Source: Galbibacter sp038433465
Lineage (GTDB): Bacteria > Bacteroidota > Bacteroidia > Flavobacteriales > Flavobacteriaceae
Assembly: GCF_038433465.1 (NCBI RefSeq)
Contig: NZ_JAESVF010000004.1
Span: 62,001-126,000, forward strand
Length of the DNA stretch: 64,000 bases
Reading direction: 5' to 3'
The translations under genes and the position numbers were made by a program. Shown piece by piece: positions 44,711 to 51,990 of the stretch; the stretch's first letter is position 1; each line of letters starts with the position of its first letter. Below the pieces are notes generated by a model that saw nothing but the letters and a program-made list of their open reading frames with translations, was not told the DNA's origin and ran no database searches.

Positions 44711-44764
44711 TTTGAGGAAAGATTTGACTGATTGCCACCTCGTAAAAAAAGAGCTAAAGCAGTG
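44711..44764 (+). promoter_or_regulatory. SAM-II riboswitch aptamer (metK leader)
   Basis: The order and spacing match the SAM-II H-type pseudoknot: P1 strand GAGG (44714-44717), loop GATTTGACTGATTGC, P1 partner CCTC (44738-44741), linker, then the conserved GCTAAA (44753-44758) and CAGT (44760-44763) that pairs with ACTG (44727-44730). The GATTT and GCTAAA elements are the ligand-site bases in solved SAM-II structures. Downstream GTCAAAATTCTTTCC (44787-44801) is complementary to GGAAAGATTTGAC (44716-44728) except for a two-base bulge, which would destroy the aptamer and may be the expression platform. Confidence 0.82.
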
Positions 44765-44827
44765 AACAACTTCTTTAGACGTGCCTGTCAAAATTCTTTC
44801 CCGAGAGCAATTTTAGAAATTACATTT

Positions 44828-46084
44828 ATGGCATATTTATTTACATCGGAGTCTGTAAGTGAAGGACATCCTGATAAAATAGCAGATCAGATAAGCGATG
44901 CGCTTTTGGATAATTTTTTAGCATTCGACCCAGAGAGCAAAGTAGCTTGCGAAACCCTAGTTACAACGGGGCAAGTGGTACTTGCTGGAGAGGTGAAAAG
45001 TGGTACGTATTTAGACGTGCAGTCGATTGCTAGAGAGGTGATTAATAAAATTGGATACACCAAAGGAGCTTACCAATTTAGTGGGGATTCTTGTGGCGTT
45101 ATTTCGTTAATTCATGAGCAATCGCAAGATATTAATCAAGGAGTCGACAGAGCTTCAAAAGAGGAGCAAGGAGCAGGAGACCAAGGGATGATGTTTGGTT
45201 ATGCAACCAAAGAAACTGAAAACTACATGCCGTTGGCGTTGGATATTTCGCATAAAATCTTGCAAGAACTTGCTAACTTGCGTAGAGAAGAAAAAGAAAT
45301 TACCTATTTACGTCCAGATGCTAAGGCGCAAGTAACTATTGAGTATTCTGATGACAACGTACCGCAACGTATCGATACCATTGTTATTTCGACGCAACAC
45401 GACGCATTTGATACCGACGATGCAAAGATGTTGGCGCAAATTAAAAAGGATATTTTAGAAATTTTAATTCCAAGAGTCGTAGCGCAATTGCCAACCTATG
45501 TTCAGGAGTTATTTAACGACACTATAAAATACCATATCAACCCAACTGGGAAGTTTGTAATTGGTGGTCCTCATGGAGATAGCGGACTTACAGGAAGAAA
45601 AATTATTGTAGATACTTACGGCGGAAAAGGTGCGCACGGTGGTGGTGCATTTAGCGGAAAAGACCCAAGTAAAGTAGACCGAAGTGCGGCGTATGCAGCA
45701 CGACATATTGCTAAAAACTTGGTGGCTGCAGGTGTTGCAGATGAGGTTTTGGTACAAGTAAGTTATGCGATTGGAGTGGTAGAACCAACTTCTATTTTTG
45801 TGAATACCTACGGAAGTTCTAAAGTGAATTTATCGGATGGTGAAATCGCTAAAAAAGTAGCAACATTATTCGATATGCGTCCGTTTGCCATTGAGGAACG
45901 TTTAAAACTACGTAATCCGATTTACTTAGAAACAGCCGCTTACGGGCATATGGGGAAACAGCCGCAAACAATTACTAAAGTTTACGAGTCTCCATATAAC
46001 GGAAGGATTGAAAGAGAAGTGGAACTTTTTACTTGGGAGAAACTCGATTTTGTAGATAAAGTAAAAGAAGCCTTCGCTTTATAA
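44828..46084 (+). CDS. metK: S-adenosylmethionine synthase
   Basis: Makes SAM from methionine and ATP. 418 residues from the ATG at 44828 (MAYLFTSESVSEGHPDKIADQ), the standard family start. Motifs: HPDKIADQISDALLD, GYTKGAYQFSGDSC, GDQGMMFGYATKETENYMPLAL, the Gly-rich IGGPHGDSGLTGRKIIVDTYGGKGAHGGGAFSGKDPSKVDRSAAYAAR and SIFVNTYGSSK. The open frame extends upstream to 44732, but that part is the SAM-II aptamer and the antisense segment, not protein. The leader gives product feedback. No Shine-Dalgarno is seen, as usual in this phylum. Confidence 0.97.
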   Translation: MAYLFTSESVSEGHPDKIADQISDALLDNFLAFDPESKVACETLVTTGQVVLAGEVKSGTYLDVQSIAREVINKIGYTKGAYQFSGDSCGVISLIHEQSQDINQGVDRASKEEQGAGDQGMMFGYATKETENYMPLALDISHKILQELANLRREEKEITYLRPDAKAQVTIEYSDDNVPQRIDTIVISTQHDAFDTDDAKMLAQIKKDILEILIPRVVAQLPTYVQELFNDTIKYHINPTGKFVIGGPHGDSGLTGRKIIVDTYGGKGAHGGGAFSGKDPSKVDRSAAYAARHIAKNLVAAGVADEVLVQVSYAIGVVEPTSIFVNTYGSSKVNLSDGEIAKKVATLFDMRPFAIEERLKLRNPIYLETAAYGHMGKQPQTITKVYESPYNGRIEREVELFTWEKLDFVDKVKEAFAL

Positions 46085-46208
46085 ATTAGATTTTTACCAT
46101 AAGATTTGGAAAAGCGATTATATTTTCTGAATCTTTGAGAATATTCCTCTCTATTAGAGCGGATTGCTAAAATACCCACAAAGTGGGAAGTTCATTTAAA
46201 ATTATTGA

Positions 46209-46323
46209 TGTTATCAAGAAAGGCGGAAGGAATAGACCTGAAGATGCCTTAGCAACCCTTTATCTCGAGGAAACTCAGATTGAGAAGGTGCTACATTCTA
46301 CCACAATTTGTGGATAGATAACG
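46209..46323 (+). promoter_or_regulatory. SAM-I (S-box) riboswitch before metX-thrA
   Basis: P1 is formed by GTTATC (46210-46215) and GATAAC (46317-46322). Inside are the S-box marks: ATCAAGAAAGG, GGAAGGAATAGACCTG, GAAGATGCCTTAGCAACC, then a variable P3 stem (CTCGAGGAAACTCAGATTGAG) and GGTGCTACATTCTACC, followed by a P4 hairpin ending in AGATAAC. The 70 bases after it are T-rich with no strong terminator, so control may act on translation. The target start codon is TTG at 46394. Confidence 0.92.
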
Positions 46324-46393
46324 TTGAAATTACTTCTGTATTTACAACTTTCTTTTTAACATCTTATTGAATTCATTTTAAATAAAAGAAACG

Positions 46394-49300
46394 TTGAAAA
46401 ACAAATTATTACATATTCCATTAAAAAATTACACCACACTCAGTGGCGTTACGCAAAACATCAACTTGTCGTACCAACTCTTTGGGCAACCTTTACATTC
46501 GGCGCCTATCGTAATGGTAAACCATGCGCTTACAGGAAACTCAGATGTGAGTGGAACACATGGTTGGTGGAAAGATTTAATAGGTGAAGGAAAAGCAATC
46601 GACACCAACTTTTACACTATTTTGGCATTTAACATTCCAGGAAATGGATTTGATGGTTTTGTGATTGATAATTACAAAGATTTTGTTGCGAGAGATATTG
46701 CTCGAATTTTCCTCCTCGGATTAGAAACCTTGCAAATTGAAAAATTATACACGCTTATAGGTGGTTCTTTGGGAGGTGGAATTGCATGGGAAATGATGGC
46801 ACTAAACCCCAATTTAACACAGCATTTTATTCCTGTAGCAACCGATTGGAAATCGACCGATTGGTTAATTGCCAATTGTCAAATTCAGGAGCAATTTTTG
46901 GTGAATTCTAAAAATCCTGTACACGATGCACGAATGCACGCCATGTTGTGTTACCGTACGCCAGCGTCCTTTAAGTCGCGCTTCAAACGTAGTACCAATG
47001 AAGAATTACAAGTGTTTAATGTAGAGAGTTGGTTGTTGCATCATGGAAAAAAATTACAAGAACGTTTTCAACTTTCAGCTTATAAACTGATGAATCAGTT
47101 ATTGAAAACCATCGATGTTACTCGCGACCGTCCTGAACATTTTAGTGTATTGGAAGCCATAAATGCTAATGTGCATATCATCGGGGTAAACTCTGATTTG
47201 TTTTTTACTGCGGAAGAAAACCGAGAAACGTATAAGCAATTGGCACAGTCGAGCGACCGTGTTCGGTATGGCGAAGTTGTGTCGGTACACGGGCACGATG
47301 CTTTTTTAATAGAATATGAACAATTAGAAAAATTAATAGGAGACATTTTTGAATCGTCACTTAACAACAATAAAATGAAGGTATTAAAGTTTGGAGGGAA
47401 ATCCTTAGCCAATGGAGAAGGAATCAATAATGTAATTGAAATTATTGAGAATAAAGTAAAAGATGGAGAAAAGATTACCGTAGTTGTGTCGGCTAGAAAT
47501 AATGCAACCAACGAGTTGGAAAGTATTTTAGAAACAGCTTCCGAAGGGCAAGATTATCAACACTTGTTGGATGCATTTATAAAATACCAAACGCAAGATT
47601 ATCCTACTGCCGATTTGTCTGTGGAGTTTGATAGACTCGAAAAATTGTTCTCTGGGGTAAGCCTTTTAGGCGATTACAGCACCAAAATTAAAGATGAAGT
47701 ATTGGCGCAAGGCGAAATTATTTCAGCAAAATTAATTACATCTATTTTAAAAGAAAAAGGTGTAAATGCCAACTTTACAGATGCGCGCGAACTTATTAAA
47801 ACCGATGAAAAATTTGGGGATGCGCAACCGCTAGAAAAGCTTTCAAAAGAAAATGTATTGAAGCACTACGCTCAATACAACGGAACAACTGTAAATATCG
47901 TAACTGGATTTATCGGTTCGAATAAAAACAACGAAACCACCACTTTGGGACGTAACGGAAGTAATTATACTGCATCCTTGTTGGCAAACTTTTTGGATGC
48001 TGGCGAGTTGCAGAGCTTTACGCATGTAGATGGTATTTTTACTGCCAATCCCGACTTGGTGCCGAGTGCACAGCGTATTGAAGAATTGTCGTTTAATGAA
48101 GCTAACGAATTGGCAAATTTCGGAGCTACTATTTTACATGCAAAAACGATTATTCCATTAATCGAAAAAAATATTCCGCTTCGAATTTTAAATACTTTTA
48201 AGCACGATAACAAAGGAACGCTTATTACTGCCAATCCTAAAAAAGAAGGAATGAAGTCGCTTTCGGTGCTCGAAAATGTGGCGTTGGTAAATTTAGAAGG
48301 ACGCGGACTTTTAGGAAAAGCAGGTGTCGATGCACGAATTTTTAATGCCCTCGGAAAAAAGGAAATCAGTGTGAGTATTATTTCACAGGGGTCTTCCGAG
48401 CGTGGTATTGGTTTGGTGGTAAATGCCAAAGATGCAACCGAAGCGATTATTGCTTTGGAAAAAGAATTTGAAAACGATTTTTACTCGAAAGATGTAAATA
48501 AAATTTCTGCCGTAGACGATGTTTCTGTAATTTCTATCATCGGGCAAGACTTGAGTACTTTTCATAAACCATACAACGCACTTATTAAAAACCAGATTAT
48601 TCCAGTGTTGTTTAACAATACGGTTACAGGAAAGAACGTGAGTTTGGTAGTGAAAAAGTCACAACTTCATAAGGCGCTGAATGTAATTCATGGTGAGATT
48701 TTTGAAATTTGTAAGAAGATTAATATAGCTGTTTTCGGACACGGATTGGTAGGCGGTACTTTGATTAATCAAATTTTAACTTCGGCAGTCAATATTGAGG
48801 AACGTAAAAAAATTAAACTGAATATTTTTGCTGTTTCCAACTCTAAAAAACTATTGCTGTCTAAAGACGGAATCACAGCCAATTGGGCAACCGATGTGAA
48901 AGCTTCAAATCAGCCTGCTACTGTTGCTTCAGTAATTGATTTTGCTAAAGAAAATCATTTGGAAAACTTGATTGCAATCGACAATACGGCGAGCGAAGAC
49001 TTTGTGTCGAATTACAAAACACTAATTGAAAATGGTTTCGATTTGGTGTCGTCAAATAAAATAGCCAATACGCTCGACTTCGAATTTTATAAAGAATTGA
49101 GAAGTCTGCTAGAAAAAAATCAGAAGCAATATTTATACGAAACTAATGTAGGTGCTGGGTTGCCACTTATTGATACGATTCGAATTTTACACCTTTCGGG
49201 AGAGAATATCACTCGAATTCGCGGAGTGTTTTCAGGAACTTTAAGTTATCTGTTTAACAGATTTTCTTCGGAAGAAAAAGCGTTTAGTGAAATTTTAAAG

Positions 49301-49789
49301 GATACTATTGAAAAAGGATTTACAGAACCCGATCCGCGTGAAGATTTATACGGAAATGATGTCGGAAGAAAATTGCTTATTTTGGCAAGAGAATTAGATT
49401 TGAAAAATGAATTTTCTGATGTGAGTATTCAGAATTTAGTTCCTGAAGAATTAAGGTCGAAGGAAGTTCCTGAATTTTTGAAAAGCTTAGCACAATTCGA
49501 CGCGCCATATCAGCAAATAAAAGAAGAGCAAGAAGAAGGACATGTACTCCGTTATGTAGGCGATATGCATGGTGATTTGCAACAAGACAAAGGAGAGTTG
49601 GAAGTGAAATTAGTATCGGTGCCAGCCAACAGTGTGTTGGGACAGGTAAAAGGAGCTGATTCGATTTTCGAAATTTATACCGAATCTTATGGTGACCGAC
49701 CTATTGTAATTCAAGGAGCTGGAGCTGGTGCAGCCGTAACAGCAAGAGGTGTTTTTGGAGATATCCTTAAATTAGCTGAAAGAGGGTAG
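46394..49789 (+). CDS. thrA: trifunctional fusion: homoserine acyltransferase (MetX-like) + aspartokinase + homoserine dehydrogenase
   Basis: 1131 residues. Residues 1-327 are a MetX-like alpha/beta hydrolase: NHALTGNSDVSG, nucleophile Ser125 in LIGGSLGGG, late Asp in NSDLFF and His in HGHDAFL. From residue 328 (MKVLKFGGKSLANGEG) an aspartokinase follows with FTHVDGIFTANPDLV, two ACT-like regulatory segments (LVNLEGRGLLGKAGVDARIF and VISIIGQDL), then homoserine dehydrogenase: VFGHGLVGGTLINQ, LVSSNKIANTLDF, ETNVGAGLPLIDTIRIL and GFTEPDPREDLYGNDVGRK. It thus runs from aspartate to acyl-homoserine. I chose the TTG start at 46394, since the first in-frame ATG is residue 41, inside the hydrolase core. 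A SAM-I riboswitch precedes it. Confidence 0.93.
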   Translation: MKNKLLHIPLKNYTTLSGVTQNINLSYQLFGQPLHSAPIVMVNHALTGNSDVSGTHGWWKDLIGEGKAIDTNFYTILAFNIPGNGFDGFVIDNYKDFVARDIARIFLLGLETLQIEKLYTLIGGSLGGGIAWEMMALNPNLTQHFIPVATDWKSTDWLIANCQIQEQFLVNSKNPVHDARMHAMLCYRTPASFKSRFKRSTNEELQVFNVESWLLHHGKKLQERFQLSAYKLMNQLLKTIDVTRDRPEHFSVLEAINANVHIIGVNSDLFFTAEENRETYKQLAQSSDRVRYGEVVSVHGHDAFLIEYEQLEKLIGDIFESSLNNNKMKVLKFGGKSLANGEGINNVIEIIENKVKDGEKITVVVSARNNATNELESILETASEGQDYQHLLDAFIKYQTQDYPTADLSVEFDRLEKLFSGVSLLGDYSTKIKDEVLAQGEIISAKLITSILKEKGVNANFTDARELIKTDEKFGDAQPLEKLSKENVLKHYAQYNGTTVNIVTGFIGSNKNNETTTLGRNGSNYTASLLANFLDAGELQSFTHVDGIFTANPDLVPSAQRIEELSFNEANELANFGATILHAKTIIPLIEKNIPLRILNTFKHDNKGTLITANPKKEGMKSLSVLENVALVNLEGRGLLGKAGVDARIFNALGKKEISVSIISQGSSERGIGLVVNAKDATEAIIALEKEFENDFYSKDVNKISAVDDVSVISIIGQDLSTFHKPYNALIKNQIIPVLFNNTVTGKNVSLVVKKSQLHKALNVIHGEIFEICKKINIAVFGHGLVGGTLINQILTSAVNIEERKKIKLNIFAVSNSKKLLLSKDGITANWATDVKASNQPATVASVIDFAKENHLENLIAIDNTASEDFVSNYKTLIENGFDLVSSNKIANTLDFEFYKELRSLLEKNQKQYLYETNVGAGLPLIDTIRILHLSGENITRIRGVFSGTLSYLFNRFSSEEKAFSEILKDTIEKGFTEPDPREDLYGNDVGRKLLILARELDLKNEFSDVSIQNLVPEELRSKEVPEFLKSLAQFDAPYQQIKEEQEEGHVLRYVGDMHGDLQQDKGELEVKLVSVPANSVLGQVKGADSIFEIYTESYGDRPIVIQGAGAGAAVTARGVFGDILKLAERG

Positions 49790-49834
49790 TATTTAAAAGT
49801 ACAAAGTTAGAGGAAGTTAAAAAGTAAATAAGTC

Positions 49835-50120
49835 AACGTGAGTTCGACATAAGAATGATGAATTTATAATAAAATTGACCTATTTAAAAAGTATTGAAAA
49901 TCAAGGAAGCGGCGTGGGCTGATAGATAAAAAGCTGTTTGAGCGTAGCGAGTTCTTTTTATCTGTGGAGGAGGTTTCCGTAGATTTTCTTATACTTTTTA
50001 AATCAGTCTTGACTTTTTTGTTTCGTTTTTGTGTCAAGACAAAAATGAAAGGATAGTTAAATAACTGAAATACAGCTAATAGAGTTTTATGTATGTTGGC
50101 ATTTATATCGAACTGAGGTT
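49835..50120. mobile_element. MITE-like element, copy B
   Basis: 286 bases, the second copy of 32108-32370. Ends: AACGTGAGTTCGACATAA on the left against AACCTCAGTTCGATATAA read inward from the right (15 of 18 match). It keeps both internal hairpins (AGATAAAAAG 49924-49933 with CTTTTTATCT 49954-49963, and TCTTGAC with GTCAAGA). No target duplication is visible. It sits between metX-thrA and metZ. Confidence 0.78.
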
Positions 50121-50174
50121 AGGTTAAGGACTTAAGTGACTGTAAATATATTTAGCAGTTTTGTCGAACCTGCC

Positions 50175-50209
50175 TTTGTCTGCAGACAGGGGAAGTCGAG
50201 ATATCTTTG
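50175..50209 (+). promoter_or_regulatory. promoter of the MetZ-like gene
   Basis: TTTG (50175-50178), 23-base spacer, TATCTTTG (50202-50209). The spacer contains the palindrome TGTCTGCAGACA, a possible operator. The leader of about 95 bases holds a direct repeat of GCATAAAGCA and no riboswitch. Confidence 0.55.
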
Positions 50210-50308
50210 CCACTTTAAATCTCTACAACTTTGAATCTTCAGTATAAAAAACAAGAAATGAATTTTGCATAAAGCACTTAGCTTTTAGCATAAAGCAATA
50301 ACAATATT

Positions 50309-51475
50309 ATGAGTAAAAAACATTTTGAAACAGAAGCGATTCGCACGCAAATTGAGCGAACAGAATTTTTAGAACATTCGGCACCATTATATTTGTCGTC
50401 GAGTTTTGTTTTTGAAGATGCTGAAGATATGCGTGCTTCGTTTGCCGAAGAAAAGGACCGCAATTTATACAGCCGTTTTACCAATCCTAATACAACCGAG
50501 TTTGTAGACAAAATTTGTAAAATGGAAGGAGCCGAAGCAGGATATGCTTTTGCTACGGGTATGTCGGCAGTTTTTTCAACGTTGGCAGCGCTGTTAAATA
50601 GCGGCGATCATGTGGTTTCGGCACGTTCGGTTTTTGGTTCTACACATGCGTTGTTTACTAAGTTTTTACCGAAATGGAATATAGAAACTTCGTACTTTAA
50701 AGTAAATGAAGTTGATAAAATTGAAAGTTTAATTCAGCCAAACACCAAAATTCTTTTTGCAGAAACTCCTACAAATCCAGCTGTCGATGTACTCGATTTA
50801 GCACATTTAGGAGCTATAGCCAAGAAGCATAATTTAATTTTGGTAGTCGATAATTGTTTTGCAACGCCTTATTTACAAAAACCAATTGATTTTGGAGCAC
50901 ATATTGTGGTGCATTCGGCAACCAAATTAATTGATGGTCAAGGACGTGTTTTAGGAGGTGTTGCTGTTGGTCCTAGCGATTTAATAAGAGAAATTTATTT
51001 ATTCTCTAGAAATACAGGTCCTGCTATGTCGCCTTTCAATGCTTGGGTACTTTCTAAAAGTTTGGAAACATTGGCTGTTCGTGTTGATCGTCATTGTGAA
51101 AATGCATTAAAAGTTGCTGAATTTTTAGAATCGCATGCAAATGTGAATTTTGTAAAATATCCTTTCTTGAAGTCACATCCGCAGTATGAAGTAGCTAAAA
51201 AACAGATGAAAAAAGGAGGAAGTATTGTGGCTTTCGAAATAAAAGGAGGCGTGGAAGCTGGTAGAAAATTTTTAGATGCCATTCAAATGTGTTCGCTTTC
51301 TGCCAATTTAGGGGATACGCGTACCATTGTTACACATCCTGCTTCTACCACACACAGTAAGCTTTCCGAAGAAGATAGACTTGAAGTTGGTATTTCAGAC
51401 GGTTTAGTTCGTGTTTCTGTAGGCTTGGAAAACGTAGAAGATATCATTGCCGATTTGAAGCAAGCGCTTTCATAA
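50309..51475 (+). CDS. metZ: O-acyl-homoserine sulfhydrylase (MetZ-like, trans-sulfuration family PLP enzyme)
   Basis: 388 residues. Joins sulfide to an activated homoserine to give homocysteine. The Cys/Met metabolism PLP fold is plain: SRFTNPNTTEFVDKICKMEGAEAGYAFATGMSAV, FAETPTNPAVDVLDL, DNCFATPYLQKPIDFGAHIV and the PLP Lys in HSATKLIDGQGRVLGG; the C-terminus LSEEDRLEVGISDGLVRVSVGLE is standard. The length and the N-terminal TEAIRTQIERTEFLEHSAPLYLSSSF resemble enzymes annotated as O-succinylhomoserine sulfhydrylase; with a MetX-type partner the true acyl group may be acetyl. It has its own promoter and terminator. Confidence 0.9.
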   Translation: MSKKHFETEAIRTQIERTEFLEHSAPLYLSSSFVFEDAEDMRASFAEEKDRNLYSRFTNPNTTEFVDKICKMEGAEAGYAFATGMSAVFSTLAALLNSGDHVVSARSVFGSTHALFTKFLPKWNIETSYFKVNEVDKIESLIQPNTKILFAETPTNPAVDVLDLAHLGAIAKKHNLILVVDNCFATPYLQKPIDFGAHIVVHSATKLIDGQGRVLGGVAVGPSDLIREIYLFSRNTGPAMSPFNAWVLSKSLETLAVRVDRHCENALKVAEFLESHANVNFVKYPFLKSHPQYEVAKKQMKKGGSIVAFEIKGGVEAGRKFLDAIQMCSLSANLGDTRTIVTHPASTTHSKLSEEDRLEVGISDGLVRVSVGLENVEDIIADLKQALS

Positions 51476-51497
51476 CAGCATAACAATTTATAAGATT

Positions 51498-51532
51498 TAA
51501 AGGTTGTGGCGAAAGTCACAACCTTTTTTTTG
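51498..51532 (+). terminator. terminator after metZ
   Basis: AAAGGTTGTG pairs perfectly with CACAACCTTT around gcgaaagt, followed by T8. Confidence 0.9.
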
Positions 51533-51582
51533 TGACTTTTTTTGCTGAATTCCATTTCATTAGTTAAAAATCACTAAAAACA

Positions 51583-51613
51583 TTGGGATTTCTCGATTTA
51601 TGTATTACTTTCG
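51583..51613 (+). promoter_or_regulatory. promoter of the sulfite reductase cluster
   Basis: TTG (51583-51585), 20-base spacer, TACTTTCG (51606-51613), one mismatch from TAnnTTTG. Its position inside an upstream open frame supports the later start (51666) of the first gene. Confidence 0.5.
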
Positions 51614-51665
51614 CTTAAAAATTCTATTAACCTATCGATTAACTAGAGTAATAAAGAAAAGAGAA

Positions 51666-51938
51666 ATGATTTTAGATAAAGTATTACAAGGGAGTCAACA
51701 TAGTAAAAGTGATGATATTCAGGTGGATAAATCAAGTTCAACCGATAAGTTAAGTAGGAGCATTGCAAAGTCAATTAGTTGGCGAATTGTAGGAACATTC
51801 GACACCATTATCATTTCTTACCTAGTAACAGGAACGATAAAACTGGCACTGTCGATTGGGTTTATAGAATTGGTTACAAAAATGACGCTTTACTTTTTCC
51901 ATGAACGAATTTGGGAACGAATTAAATGGGGAAGATAA
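51666..51938 (+). CDS. DUF2061 membrane protein
   Basis: 90 residues from the ATG at 51666 (MILDKVLQGSQ), which has a purine-rich AAAAGAGAA just before it. After a polar N-terminus of about 30 residues comes the DUF2061 domain: SIAKSISWRIVGTFDTIIISYLVTGTIKLALSIGFIELVTKMTLYFFHERIWERIKWG, with two membrane helices and the conserved SWR and FHERIWERI motifs. The domain is found next to sulfate assimilation genes in many Bacteroidota, though its function is unknown. It opens the sulfite reductase cluster 52 bases before it. An upstream in-frame ATG (51600) was rejected because it lies on the promoter. Confidence 0.85.
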   Translation: MILDKVLQGSQHSKSDDIQVDKSSSTDKLSRSIAKSISWRIVGTFDTIIISYLVTGTIKLALSIGFIELVTKMTLYFFHERIWERIKWGR

Positions 51939-51990
51939 AATAAAGAAAACACTCTTTGTGAGAAATTAAGAATTACTGAAAACAGAACAT

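Noticed and set aside
44732..44827. N-terminal extension of the metK frame
   Set aside because: This stretch is the SAM-II aptamer and antisense segment; MetK begins at MAYLFTSESVSEGHPDK.
47095..47511. 138-codon antisense frame in metX-thrA
   Set aside because: Shadow of a well-conserved coding region with no start signals.
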